Shown piece by piece: positions 1 to 12,128 of a stretch of DNA of 64,000 bases (positions are counted from its first letter, which is position 1; every line of letters starts with the position of its first letter). The position numbers and the translations under genes were made by a program. The notes under the pieces are model-generated. The model saw only the letters and a list, made by a program, of their open reading frames with translations, was not told the DNA's origin and did no database searches. The DNA is taken from contig JANCRA010000006.1 in the NCBI GenBank assembly GCA_024362935.1, forward strand, positions 34,465,924-34,529,923, written 5' to 3'. The DNA is from Setophaga petechia (taxonomy: Eukaryota > Chordata > Aves > Passeriformes > Parulidae).

Positions 1-780
1 GCCTCATCTTCAGCTGCTCAAGGCCGCCAGCCCTGCGTCCTTTTGGCCCACGCAGCTGCCCAGCCACAAAGGTGCCCATCTGACTTCAGATCCAGCAGGC
101 ACCAGTGCAAGATGGCCTTCCTCTTCCCAGCAACACAAGACAGCGGTCAAGGACTTGCAGCTTCGCCCCCACTCCACGCTCCAAGGCACTTGCCAAAGCT
201 GCAGACTGCACCCAAAAATGCACCAACAGAAACTGGCCGCTTCTGCTTTTGGCCTCACAAGAAGGCGTCCCAACCCCACACTTTGTTTCTTTGGCAGGAA
301 AAGAACGGCCCCCAACAGCTGCATGGACCACACAGTCCTCCCTTTGCAGCTTATCAAAAGCCAAAAGACACCTGGCCCAAAAGAGACTGTAGAAGTCAAG
401 AAATATTCAGGGAAAGTGCAGACTGCTTTAATGCTTTCACAAGCCAAACACACCTTTCCAAAAAGGGAAAACAAGCAAACCAAGGCCTGGCACCTCCAGC
501 ACTACCTCCTTTGCATTTGGCCATAGCATTGCAGAAGCCAAGAGATAGAGCTTCCCTGAGACAAGCAGCCACATGCTCTCCCACAGGCACCAGCCCTTTG
601 CTGCCACAACATGACGGCTCAGAGACCAAGTACTGTGGGCGCTGCCTGGAGGAAATCCCGAGCTCCTGGCAGGACCGCAGCCCCCAGCATCCTCAGCCAG
701 CAACAGCAAAGTGCTGGCTGCTCCAAAACTTGCAGCTCTGCTTTGCACTAAAGACAGCACCACACACAACTGGCACTTAC

Positions 781-1034
781 AAGTTCAGAATATCCAGGCT
801 CTGGTGTGAGCACTGATGGAGGCTGGCGCTCATCCACCTCTGTTTGCTCCTCTGCAGCTTCTTCTCCAGGAGCAGCGGGAGCCCGGGGAGAGACGGCTCT
901 TGGTTCTGTCATCTGTGGCAAGAGAGAAGCATGAGGGACAGGCCATTTCCTATCATGTAGAACCTCATTTCTTTTCAGATCTACCGCCACATCTTCCAAG
1001 GAGAAATCATACATTTCGCAGCGACAGAGGGGTT
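781..1034 (-). CDS. Exon-like open frame in tandem-repeat copy 1
   Basis: A 254-bp block is bounded on the minus strand by an acceptor-like ..gtgacttag and a donor GTAAGTGCC. It reads in one open frame containing MYDFSLEDVAVDLKRNEVL and ends EPGYSEL before the donor. The middle is rich in Pro, Ala and Glu. I do not recognise the family. Copies 2 and 3 keep the same frame and both splice-like sites, which argues for past or present coding. However, 254 is not a multiple of three, so simple reuse of this exon alone would shift the frame. Confidence 0.4.
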
Positions 1035-2542
1035 CTAAGTCACAGCCACCAAATTAAAATTGGCCAATTCAACAGAACTCTAGATGGATATGACGTTGGT
1101 TCTCCTGCCTGGCCTCTATCAGCAAGCAAGGTTGTCTTGGCTAAACGGAGCTTTTAGAGCTTGAAAGCACTGAAATGGAAAACTAGAAAAGCGACAGCAT
1201 TGCCTTTGCTACTGCTGCTGCAGGTGTGGAAATCTAAAACTGGATCAGAATCCCACCCAGGGCTGGAAAAAGCAGGAAACATTGTGCAGAAGCATCCTTG
1301 CTTGCTGGAAAAACAGGAAAATGAACAGGCCTTCTCCTCCTAGCAAACCAAGGAGCCAACAAAGCACAAGAAGTCACCCACTCCAGTGTCTAAAGCCCTA
1401 GGATGCAGTGACGGGATGCAGTTTGGTGGAGAAACAGCCCTTGTGCTCAGCACTGTCACGCAGGGATTGATGGAAGTTTGCCTGAAGGTCCCTCAAGAGC
1501 CTCCCATTGTCCAGGCCAAAGCTCCCTCAGCACCTCCTCCCTGGCCTTGTGCTGCACCCCCTTGCCCAGCTCCCCCCGTCCTTTTGTGCACACGCTGCAG
1601 CCCGTCCATGACTTTTTGCTTCCCAGGGCCCACAGCTGCACACAGCACTCCAGCTGTGGCCGCAGCGCTGCCCAGCACAGGGCCACGCTCCCTGCCCTGC
1701 TCCTGCTGACCCCCTGCTGCTGGCACAGGCCACCGTTTCCTCGTCCTTCTTGGCCCCCTGGCCACACGCTGCCTCATCTTCAGCTGCTGAAGGCCGCCAG
1801 CCCTGCGTCCTTTTGGCCCACCCAGCTGCCCAGCCACAAAGGTGCCCATCTGACTTCAGATCCAGCAGGCACCAGTGCAAGATGGCCTTCCTCTTCCCAG
1901 CAACACAAGACAGCGGTCAAGGACTTGCAGCTTCACCCCCACTCCACGATCCAAGGCACTTGCCAAAGCTGCAGACTGCAGCCAAATATGCACCAACAGA
2001 AACTGGCCGCTTCTGCTTTTGGCCTCACAAGAAGGCGTCCCAACCCCACACTTTGTTTCTTTGGCAGGAAAAGAACGGCCCCCAACAGCTGCATGGGCCA
2101 CACAGTCCTCCCTTTGCAGCTTATCAAAAGCCAAAAGACACCTGGCCCAAAAGAGACTGTAGAAGTCAAGAACTACTCAGGGAAAGCGCAGACCGCTTTC
2201 ACAAGCCAAAGACACCTTTCCAGAAAGGGAAAACAAGCAAACCAAGGCCTGGCACCTCCAGCACTACCTCCTTTGAATTTGGCCATAGCATTGCAGAAGC
2301 CAAGAGATAGAGCTTCCCTGAGACAAGCAGCCACATGCTCTCCCACAGGCACCAGCCCTTTGCTGCCACAACATGACGGCTCAGAGACCAAGTACTGTGG
2401 GCGCTGCCTGGAGGAAATCCCGAGCTCCTGGCAGGACCGCAGCCCCCAGCATCCTCAGCCAGCAACAGCAAAGTGCTGGCTGCTCCAAAACTTGCAGCTC
2501 TGCTTTGCAGTAAAGACAGCACCACACACAAGTGGCACTTAC

Positions 2543-2796
2543 AAGTTCAGAATATCCAGGCTCTGGTGTGAGCACTGATGGAGGCTGGCGCTCATCCACC
2601 TCTGTTTGCTCCTCTGCGGCTTCTACTCCAGGAGCAGCGGGAGCCCGGGGAGAGACGGCTCTTGGTTCTGTCATCTGTGGCAAGAAAGAAGCATGAGGGA
2701 CAGGCCATTTCCTATCATGTAGAACCTCATTTCTTTTCAGATCTACCGCCACATCTTCCAAGGAGAAATCATACATTTCACAGCGACAGAGGGGTT
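2543..2796 (-). CDS. Exon-like open frame in tandem-repeat copy 2
   Basis: This is the second copy of the 254-bp block, of identical length, with the same GTAAGT donor and TAG acceptor on the minus strand. The frame stays open with a few replacements relative to copy 1, such as Leu to Phe after PHAS and Glu to Val after AAPG. No function can be assigned. Confidence 0.4.
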
Positions 2797-4315
2797 CTAA
2801 GTCACAGCCACCAAATTAAAATTGGCCAATTCAACAGAACTCTAGATGGATGTGACGTTGGTTCTCCTGCCTGGCCTCTATCAGCAAGCAAGGTTGTCTT
2901 GGCTAAACGGAGCTTTTAGAGCTTGAAAGCACTGAAATGGAAAACTAGAAAAGCAACAGCATTGCCTTTGCTACTGCTGCTGCAGGTGTGGAAAACTAAA
3001 ACTGGATCAGAATCCCACCCAGGGCTGGAAAAAGCAGGAAACATTGTGCAGAAGCATCCTTGCTTGCTGGAAAAACAGGAAAATGAACAGGCCTTCTCCT
3101 CCTAGCAAACCAAGGAGCCAACAAAGCACAAGAAGTCACCCACTCCAGTGTCTAAAGCCCTAGGATGCAGTGACGGGATGCAGTTTGGTGGAGAGACAGC
3201 CCTTGTGCTGAGCACTGTCACGCAGGGATTGATGGAAGTTTGCCTGAAGGTCCCTCAAGAGCCTCCCATTGTCCAGGCCAAAGCTCCCTCAGCACCTCCT
3301 CCCTGGCCTTGTGCTGCACCCCCTTGCCCAGCTCCCCCCTCCTTCTGTGCACAGGCTGCAGCCCCTCCATGACTTTCTGCTTCCCAGGGCCCACAGCTGC
3401 ACACAGCACTCCAGCTGTGGCCGCAGCGCTGCCCAGCACAGGGCCACGCTCCCTGCCCTGCTCCTGCTGCCCCCCTGCTGCTGACACAGGCCACCATGCC
3501 CTCGGCCTTCTTGGCCCCCTGGCAACACGCTGCCTCATCTTCAGCTGCTCAAGGCCGCCAGCCCTGCGTCTTTTTGGCCCACGCAGCTGCCCAGCCACAA
3601 AGGTGCCCATCTGACTTCAGATCCAGCAGGCACCAGTGCAAGATTGCCTTCCTCTTCCCAGCAACCCAAGACAGCGGTCAAGGACTTGCAGCTTCGCCCC
3701 CACTCCACGCTCCAAGGCACTTGCCAAAGCTGCAGACTGCACCCAAAAATGCACCAACAGAAACTGGACGCTTCTGCTTTTGGCCTCACAAGAAAGCGTC
3801 CCAACCCCACACTTTGTTTCTTTGGCCACACGGGAAAAGAACGGCCCCCAACAGCTGCATGGGCCACACAGTCCTCCCTTTGCAGCTTATCAAAAGCCAA
3901 AAGACACCTGGCCCAAAAGAGACTGTAGAAGTCAAGAACTACTCAGGGAAAGTGCAGACTGCTTTAATGCTTTCACAAGCCAAACACACCTTTCCAGAAA
4001 GGGAAAACAAGCAAACCAAGCCTGGCACCTCCAGCACTACCTCCTTTGCATTTGGCCATAGCATTGCAGAAGCCAAGAGATAGAGCTTCCCTGAGACAAG
4101 CAGCCACATGCTCTCCCACAGGCACCAGCCCTTTGCTGCCACAACATGACAGCTCAGAGACCAAGTACTGTGGGCGCTGCCTGGAGGAAATCCCGAGCTC
4201 CTGGCAGGACCGCAGCCCCCAGCATCCTCAGCCAGCAACAGCAATGTGCTGGCTGCTCCAAAACTTGCAGCTCTGCTTTGCAGTAAAGACAGCACCACAC
4301 ACAACTGGCACTTAC

Positions 4316-4569
4316 AAGTTCAGAATATCCAGGCTCTGGTGTGAGCACTGATGGAGGCTGGCACTCATCCACCTCTGTTTGCTCCTCTGCGGCTTCTACT
4401 CCAGGAGCAGCTGGAGCCCGAGGAGAGACGGCTCTTGGTTCTGTCATCTGTGGCAAGAGAGAAGCATGAGGGACAGGCCATTTCCTATCATGTAGAACCT
4501 CACTTCTTTTCAGATCTACCGCCACATCTTCCAAGGAGAAATCATACATTTCGCAGCGACAGAGGGGTT
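4316..4569 (-). CDS. Exon-like open frame in tandem-repeat copy 3
   Basis: This is the third copy, again exactly 254 bp between the same splice-like signals and open throughout. It carries replacements such as Asn to Ser in KRNEVL and Arg to Cys in DERQPP. Most differences between copies are substitutions, and none is a stop or frameshift within the block. No function can be assigned. Confidence 0.4.
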
Positions 4570-5427
4570 CTAAGTCACAGCCACCAAATTAAAATTGGCC
4601 AATTCAACAGATCTCTAGATGGATATGACGTTGGTTCTCCTGCCTGGCCTCTATCAGCAAGCAAGGTTGTCTCGGCTAAACGGAGCTTTTAGAGCTTGAA
4701 AGCACTGAAATGGAAAACTAGAAAAGCAACAGCATTGCCTTTGCTACTGCTGCTGCAGGTGTGGAAAACTAAAACTGGATCAGAATCCCACCCAGGGCTG
4801 GAAAAAGCAGGAAACATTGTGCAGAAGCATCCTTGCTTGCTGGAAAAACAGGAAAATGAACAGGCCTTCTCCTCCTAGCAAACCAAGGAGCCAACAAAGC
4901 ACATGAAGTCAGCCACTCCAGTGTCTAAAGCCCTTGGATGCAGTGACGGGATGCAGTTTGGTGGAGAAACAGCCTTTGTGCTCAGCACTGTCACGCAGGG
5001 ATTGATGGAAGTTTGCCTGAAGGTCCCTCAAGAGCCTCCCATTGTCCAGGCCAAAGCTCCCTCAGCACCTCCTCCCTGGCCTTGTGCTGCACCCCCTTGC
5101 CCAGCTCCCCCCTCCTTCTGTGCACATGCTGCAGCCCCTCCATGACTTTCTGCTTCCCAGGGCCCACAGCTGCACACAGCACTCCCGCTGTGGCCGCAGC
5201 GCTGCCCAGCACAGGGCCATGCTCCCTGCCCTGCCCCTGCTGCCCCCCTGCTGCTGACACAGGCCACCGTGCCCTCAGCCTTCTTGGCCGTCAGGCCACA
5301 CGCTGCCTCATCTTCAGCTGCTCAAGGCCGCCAGCCCTGCGTCTTTTTGGCCCACGCAGCTGCCCAGCCACAAAGGTGCCCATCTGACTTCAGATCCAGC
5401 AGGCACCAGTGCAAGATCGCCTTCTTT

Positions 5428-6063
5428 TTCTTCAGTTGTATATTTTAAGGAAATAGTTTAATTTTATCAGAATAGAATTCTCTCTGACTAAATTGAAATG
5501 GCCTTTTTCTTCCCTATAGGAAATTGCTCTTAGCTCAGTATTCCTGTTTAGGTGCTGTCAGGAAGCGACATTCCCTCTGCCAATCTGAGTTTATACTTCT
5601 TCAGGGCTCTCAGATGGTAATTAGGAACTACCAAGTTATGCCTTGGTTTTTTTTTGTTGAAGGCATGAAAGTGGATTTTCTTTTGGCCTCCCTCTACACT
5701 CTACTACCACTGGTCAAGCTGACAACTGGGTCCATTATTTCTTAACACCAGGAAAATGAAATCTCGCTCACCTCAGAATCCGTACAGCTGAATACACGCT
5801 TCAGGTGACCTGTAGTGTGCAATGGAAAATGCACCAGATGCTGTGAGAAAACTTCTTGGACTTGTGAATCCCACAGAACAAGTCAACCCAAACAGAGATG
5901 ATTTCCTGTTTCACAACATCCCTCCAGGAGACACATTTCATTCACACAGCCAGCAATAGATCCCGACAATATTCTTGCTTGTGCCTACACTTTGGCCTGT
6001 TTTGCCAGTAAATGACTAAAAACATGATGAAGAAAATTCCAATTGTTCTTGAACACTTGGTGC
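5428..6063. other. AT-richer unique sequence, nothing recognised
   Basis: This follows the end of the tandem array. Base composition changes abruptly at the junction. I see no convincing ORF, tRNA or repeat in it. Confidence 0.6.
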
Positions 6064-6831
6064 TCATCTTCTACCAAACACATCAAGCAGCTTTTTTATC
6101 TCTCCCTCGGGTACTTTTTTAAAAAAATCAGTTGCATGCACCAATTCTTGTACACTTGCTGGAAACAGTTGCACAGAAAAGGATCCCCAAAATCCCCCTG
6201 AGCTGTAGCAGCTCTGTTGTGAAACAGCACAGCAGCAGTTCCAGAGTTCTAGAGCAGACACTCACTGCTTTCGAGTTTGCATTTCATTGCAAAGGGAATC
6301 TCTATTTTAGCACTCAGTAGAGAATCAAGTTAGACAGTCAAACCCCTTCATGACAAAATTTAGAAAGAAAGAAGCTTTCCCTGAATTCTGGGAACAACTG
6401 CAGGGTTTTTAGGCGGCCTTTCAAGAAGGTCTGCCAGTCTACGTTTTCAAAGGTGTCTTGCCTGTCCCAGCAAACTGAGGCAATGACAGACTCTGCTGCC
6501 ACAGACTCTCCCGTGGAGGGAACGGAAGCCCTGTAGGCTCCCTTGAAAATGCTGCCCCTGTGGCTACAGACACCCCCTTTTTAGCTGAACGTCTGAACTG
6601 GAGCTTTACCAAACCAGCGGCTTCCTAATGCTCTTTCTGTTTCAAAATCAGAAACTCAGTCACTAAGAAAGAGCAGGAAGACACAGAAAAACCAGGTTAG
6701 GATACACCCTAACCTAAGTAGAGAGGAAACATTTACTTACGTGTGAGGTGTGTCACAAAATAGGCACCGTAAGTGATGCCATAGGCGGCGAAAAGCACAG
6801 GTGCAATTCGCTCAATCATTTTAACACTGCC
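6064..6831 (-). CDS. Last two exons of an unidentified small gene
   Basis: On the minus strand a 91-bp exon (6,741-6,831) follows an acceptor ..aaacttgcag and ends at CACAC|GTAAGT. After a 582-bp intron a terminal exon (6,064-6,158) follows ..tgtttccag and ends in TGA. The phases fit: one leftover base of exon 1 completes a Pro codon with the first two bases of exon 2. Exon 1 encodes SVKMIERIAPVLFAAYG followed by more hydrophobic residues, a possible membrane segment. Exon 2 encodes a charged tail ending KKLLDVFGRR. Upstream exons were not found before the LTR at 7,298. I do not recognise the family; a decayed pseudogene remains possible. Confidence 0.4.
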
Positions 6832-7297
6832 CTGCAAGTTTGCAGGCTGTGCTAACGCAGTAGCAAAAGCAAGGCTGCTGTCAGTGTGCAACAGCCCACT
6901 GACAATTGCCTCAATCAGGAGGATTCTCCTGAACTGAGCAAGGCCTAGGGCTGCTCTGACACTCAGGCCTTCCGTGCACCAAGGCAACCTTCTGATGTCA
7001 CTATGACCAGGTGGCAACCGTGCCCTGACATCACAAAGCAAATGCTCCATGTTGGCCTGTGAATTTATGCAAAGCAATAACCAACCTTCCCTACAGCAAA
7101 CACAAAAGAGCCTGGGAAGTTCTTCTCTGACACAAAGCAGCACAAATTCCCTTCATGGGCCAAACCCTCTTGTTCAGGGGATCCAAGAGGAACCCCAAGA
7201 GTGCCTCAAGTACCTACAGCGTGTACCCCAACTGAGCACTCAGACGGGACCCAAGCAAAGGAAATCAGACCAAGAAAATGGCCCACAGCATTGCACA
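6832..7297. other. Upstream flank of the small gene, nothing recognised
   Basis: This lies between the first recognised exon and the LTR at 7,298. Short ORFs exist on both strands without splice context or recognisable motifs. Confidence 0.5.
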
Positions 7298-7780
7298 TGT
7301 GAGAAATGACTCTCACTTTTAAAATTTTAAAGGTTTAGTAAACCTTAAGAAAGGACAGAAAAAGGAAAAATTACAGCATTGGGAGTCTCTGTGACTAGCG
7401 GCCATGTGCTCATCTACAAAAAGGATGCTCTGCCTTTTATACCCTTAGCCCCTGCAAAAGTTTTGTCAGTCAACTCTTTCTCTGCTGTCCATTGGTGGGG
7501 ATTACTTTCTTGCATCTTGACTGGAGGTCAGGTGTTGTTACACCCCGCCTGCTGGTCACAAGCCAGCCCTCCCCAAATGCCCTGGCTACCAAGGTGATTG
7601 CAAGGGGGACGGGAAAGAGGACTATGGGAGGATATATTACAATACCATCACTACACATGTGAACATCCACATAACATCTACTGCTTAATTGTCAGAGCCA
7701 ACCATTGCATCACTCGTCTAGAACACACAGAACCAGGAGAGAAGCCACTGTTGGCATCACAGCTGAAATCATTCCTAACA
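7298..7780 (-). mobile_element. Retroviral LTR, minus orientation, probably a 3' LTR
   Basis: A 483-bp block starts TGTGAG and ends CTAACA on the plus strand, so it is TG..CA in either reading. On the minus strand a TATAAAA box lies near 7,436-7,442. Just outside the right edge, the minus strand reads gtggggagatt, a purine run like a polypurine tract directly before the LTR. This suggests a 3' LTR whose internal part lies to the right. No matching second LTR and no target duplication were found. From memory it resembles passerine LTRs of the ERVK/ERV1 type. Confidence 0.65.
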
Positions 7781-9183
7781 AATCTCCCCACATATTTGCA
7801 CCTTTATTGGACATGCCCAGGGCTCCGGTGCCTGTACATCTCTGCCTTCCTTCCCCTTTGGCAGCAGTCGAACTGGCAGCATCTGCCCCCAGCAGCAGCT
7901 GCTCCAAGCTGGGAACGCCACTGGCGGTGGTGATTTCCAGAGGCTCCTGTGTGCCAGGGAAGCCAAGGCAGGAGCGGGTTGAACGGTGCTGGCGCTGCTG
8001 CTGCTGCTCTGTGCCAGAGAGCCCTGGCTGGGCCGGGCACGGTGCCCACTGCGCTGCGGGCTCCTTCTCCTGCCACAGCTGGGCACGCCTGGGAACAAGG
8101 TATGACAGCTTGTGGGCAAACCAAGGGCTGTCTGGGGCTGCACTGCTCTGCCCACACCCAGGACACCTGCAGCACAGAACCTTGGTCCCCCAAAGGGCAA
8201 ACAAGATGCAAACAGCTGGAAAAGATTTCATTTCAACCATTCTTTATGCTTCAATAGAAATGACCAAAATGAAAGTTACTGAGCAGGGCCTGATCCACAC
8301 TGCCAGCTCAGTGTGAGAAAAGAGGCATTACTTTATTTCAGTGCTGGGCGCGTGGGGAATCACTTCCCTGAAACATGCACACCCACATGTTAGTATCCAT
8401 GGAACTAAGACATTACTTTCATTACTTTTATTCATTACTTTGCTCAAACTCACAGGCTAAACATTCTCACACAGTATTTAACACGTTTAAATCACGTCCC
8501 CAAAATTCCTGACATTTAGAGTAGGGGTCTCTTGAGGGTCTCTGGTGGTCATGTGGTGAACATCCCATTCCTCAAATTCTCCTTCCATGGTTAAGAGCCT
8601 ACTTCTCCTTGAATGCATTGCAGCTACCTCCTCAGCAGGCCCACTGTCTTTATTCTCAAGGCTAAGACATCCACTTGCACACATCAGCCACTGGGGTGAG
8701 GGAATGTACGACTAAGCACTGCCTGGTAAAGCTTAACAAATTCACCATTTCTTGCAGGTCAACACTTCCCCAACATCTCTCCTTCCTTCTCTGGGAATCA
8801 AACACAAGCATTTTGTGATCACTGAGCCCAAGGCCGCCTCCAACCCTCCTGTCACCCACCAGCCCTTCTCTCTTCACACACAGCAGCTCCAGCAGTGCCT
8901 TCCCTCCCTGGCTCAGTCCCCAGCTGTGTCACAAGTTCTCTGTCGCACACCCCAGGAACATCCTGGACTGTTTGCTCTCCTCTGCACTCTGTTGCCAGCA
9001 GACATCCCCACCCTGTTCCATAGCCCTTGCAAAACCCTGCACCTGCTCTCCATGGGCACCTGGGCAGGGGAGGCACTCACAGGAGAGATGCACCAGCTGC
9101 ACTGGGCAGGAACCAAAACCCTCTGGCGGCACAGCTGCTGGCCTGTGTCTGCCACAGCTCTGGCTGCCCCTCTCCTCATGGGC
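7781..9183. other. Possible degraded ERV interior and GC-rich sequence
   Basis: This is adjacent to the putative polypurine tract of the LTR at 7,298. Minus-strand ORFs such as 7,710-8,240 overlap the LTR or are low-complexity and Ala/Gln-rich, with no retroviral motif that I can see. From about 8,340 the sequence becomes AT-richer. No gene is supported. Confidence 0.5.
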
Positions 9184-9592
9184 TTTTGGCTGGAAATGCA
9201 ACTGCACTTTCTGCCTCGTGTAGAAACATCAGGGCTGCACAAACAACGGCCAGCAGGCCACATCCCAAAGGCACTGCAGCATGGAGTTGAGAAGGAAGAA
9301 GACCCTTCCCCAATTCCTAACCATACCAAAACCACCATAATTGGGACTTTTAATCTTCTGAATGGAGAGTTGATTCACAGGGTGACAAGGGAATCTTCCA
9401 ATGGAGTTGAAGTTTGGTAGAGTTTTTATTCTGAGTCCTACTCAGACTGTTGATTTGAAAATTTATTTTAAAATATTTTTTTAAAACTGTGCAGTCATAT
9501 GGTTTTGTTCTAATAACAAAATGGCTAGATGAAATGTACTGGCATTTTAATTACATCCAAACTGCTTTTAGTCTGTAAACGTTTTCCTGCAG
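9184..9592. repeat. Dispersed repeat, left copy of a ~410-bp inverted pair
   Basis: This sequence returns as its reverse complement at 12,129-12,540, with a small number of substitutions and short indels. Recognisable shared words are tggaaatgcaactgcacttt, aaacaacggccagcaggcca and gtttggatgtaattaaaatg (reverse complement here). A more diverged partial copy lies at 51,234-51,365. It may be a fragment of an LTR or another interspersed element; I could not assign it. Confidence 0.85.
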
Positions 9593-12128
9593 AATAGCCA
9601 CTAAACACGAAATTAAAGTCTGTGGACTGTTTACTTTGCAAATTTCTACTAAACTTATCAGACAGTGAGGCATTTTTAGTTAGATCATAGAGCAAATTAA
9701 TTCCTATGGATAACTTGATTTGGATAAACCTGCTGATTTCAGATTAAAACTGCCAGCACCTACTAAGTGGAAATCTGAATACTCACTTCTATGAGCTCTG
9801 AATTATTAGATAGTCATTGTTCACCATAATAACAAAAATTAACATTCTGGCTTTTTTTCTTTTTTAATACAGCCAGCTCTTCAACACTCTTTGTAACACC
9901 AGAAAGAGAGTTTGTAGCAATGTGAACCACCGGCTGGCGGAGCATTGCAGAAGGCTCCTATGTCAGCACTAAACGTACACATTTACCATGGCAACACTTC
10001 TTGCCTTTAATTCCAAGCTACAGCTCAGTTTCTGCAGTATAGATTCACACTTGTAGTCTGTATTTGCAGCTGGTTCTTTCTTTCCTGTCCAGAAAAAAAA
10101 TCATGCTTGGATCTCAAATCAAAATAAAACAAGGAGAGAGTCAGGTTCTGGATAGGTATTGCAAGAACTAAGAGAATTTTTTGCAAATACGTTAAAAAGT
10201 TGTTTATACATGCTGCAAAAACAGCAGAATAAAGACTTGCACTCTAACTTGCAAGCTGAGGTTTGCCTGTTCTTTCTGGATTGATTTCTTGAGGCCAGAC
10301 ACTGAACCTAATGAGTAAGAAAATCAAAACCACAGGAGTAGTTTGGAGAATATTGTAAATTATTCTGTCATGATGCTTTTTGCCTAAAAGTTATGGCCAT
10401 CATCCAATTGAAGTAATTAGAGGAGACCGAAGCCATCATACTGTGCCTGTGCACACAATTCCTTCCTGGGAGTAATCCATGAAGCAACGCTGACAAATCC
10501 ACACCTGCAGCTGTTGCCACACAGTCATGAAGCAGAGAATATGTATTTGTGCTACCCTTGGACAGCTGAAGATGCCTCTGCTGAGCTAATTTTAGTGACT
10601 GCTCACCACAGATGAGACCTTGTGGTCAGTCTCCAACAAGTCAGGGCAGTTAATATTCTGCCTAAATGAAGCAAGTCTAGCAATACATAGACCATGCAGC
10701 CTGAGGAAAGCCAGCAGCTGTGGGAGATTTAATTTGTTTCCGTATCTTTCTTTTTACTAATGTATTGCAGTCAATTATTTAAAGAATGGGAACTTTTTGC
10801 ATACCATTGGCTGGAAGGTTGGTCAATCTTCCCTTCATGACTCCTCTGAAAGCATCACCCCAGTGTTTGTATCAGTAACTCTTCCATCATCATGGCTCAC
10901 ACAGCATTTCCTGCAGCTCTTCCTGGAGTCAGGGAAAGGCACCAGGAGAAGGGGGAGAAAGCTGTGTGCAGAGACTGTGTCAGCTAAAGAGACATTTGTT
11001 TCCTCTGATTTGACTGAATGGCTGCAGGAACCTTGCTAGCACTGCTAGCGGGGCGGCCTTTTGCAGGGCTGGGCAGAGTTTGGGGCCCAGATCCCTCCTC
11101 TTGGTGAGACACCAGGGCAAGCAGCCCCTGTCCCAGCCAGGAGCAGAGGTTCTGTGACTCTGCCCTGGGCACAGGGACCTGCCACTGCCATGAGCTCCTG
11201 CTGCAGGCCCTCTGGGGCAGGTCCTGCTCTGCAGTGATGATGGGCGCAGCTGGGGGTGCCTGCAATGGAGGCTGGCTTCCAGTGTGCTCTGTTATCTTCC
11301 ACACTGGAGCCAACAGAGCTTCTGCAAGGAGTCTCCTCTTGTGAGCTGCTGCAGCTGGAGCTGGCACTGCCCACAGAGCCGCTGTTTTCATCCCTGACAG
11401 GACCTGAGCACAGCAGCCTCTGGGCCTCCTTGCTACACGATGACAGTGAGGAGGCCATGGACCAGAGCTTCAGTATGTGTGACTCAGTTTCCTGATAAAC
11501 TGTGCTAAGAAAAACCTGCATCCCTCCTGCCAGATCTAAGACACTCCAAGAAATCTGTTGGCACATTGGGAACTCAGAACTGTTTGCATTTTGAAAAATT
11601 GTCTTATGAGTGCTTTTGATTGTTTTGGTCATTTTGTGTTGATTCAGTTGATCCTTCAGAGAAGCTGTCTTAAAACATGGGGAATTGTAGAGACCCTGGG
11701 GGGGCATTCCCTGGTCTAGGGAGACACAAGAAGCTTCCTTCAAAAAGCTGTTAGACCCCATTGGCTCCTTCCCCTGCTCCTGTGTCTGTTCCTGTGTTCC
11801 TGAGCCACACCTTCCCTATTCCCTGATTGGCCCCCTCATCTTTGTACTGCCCGAGATCAGGGTCAGCCCCCAGGCCCCTGTGGAGGCAAAGTGAGACCCT
11901 CTGTGTGTGGGTGCTGGGACCTGAACATCTCCCTGCACAGCTGAATAAAACATCTGTGGAGATTATGCAAAGGTCCTTTTTGCTTCTTTACCCTGGACTA
12001 TGCTAGCAGCAATTCAGACTGCTACAGAGGAGAAGCTGCAGTACTGGCACCAAGATTTTGGCAACTTGACCAAAGGCAGAGAGGGCGTGCAGGATGCTGC
12101 TCTATGAATTCCTTAACCAGGAATTTTC
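9593..12128. other. Loop between inverted repeats, no gene recognised
   Basis: This is mostly AT-rich sequence up to 10,980, then a GC-rich stretch (11,040-11,480) with overlapping open frames on both strands and no recognisable domain. Near 11,944 AATAAA lies in a context like an LTR R region (gctgaataaaacatctgtgg), so a partial LTR may occupy roughly 11,760-12,000. No boundary can be set. Confidence 0.5.

Larger units (their letters stand above)
1..5427. repeat. Tandem array of a ~1.76-kb unit (three full copies plus a stub)
   Basis: The word gcctcatcttcagctgct recurs at 1, 1771, 3532 and 5305, giving periods of 1770, 1761 and 1773 bp. Copies align through nearly their whole length with few substitutions and short indels; for example copy 3 has extra bases near 3,830 and copy 2 lacks about a dozen near 2,200. 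Homology stops at about 5,427, just after gcaagatcgccttc, where AT-richer sequence begins. The first copy may continue to the left of the window. The units are GC-rich and open in several frames, so long ORFs inside them are weak evidence of coding. The same unit reappears at 63,721-64,000. Confidence 0.95.

Noticed and set aside
1478..2578. 366-codon plus-strand ORF across the tandem-repeat junction
   Set aside because: It spans GC-rich repeat sequence that is open in several frames at once, has no domain, and lies antisense to the better supported 254-bp exon-like blocks.
1..5427. CRISPR array or bacterial repeat system
   Set aside because: The repeats are 1.76 kb and contiguous, and the window is clearly vertebrate, with split genes and retroviral LTRs.
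11045..11761. 238-codon minus-strand ORF
   Set aside because: Ser/Pro/Gly-rich with no splice context or domain; the second half is GC-rich and open in other frames as well.
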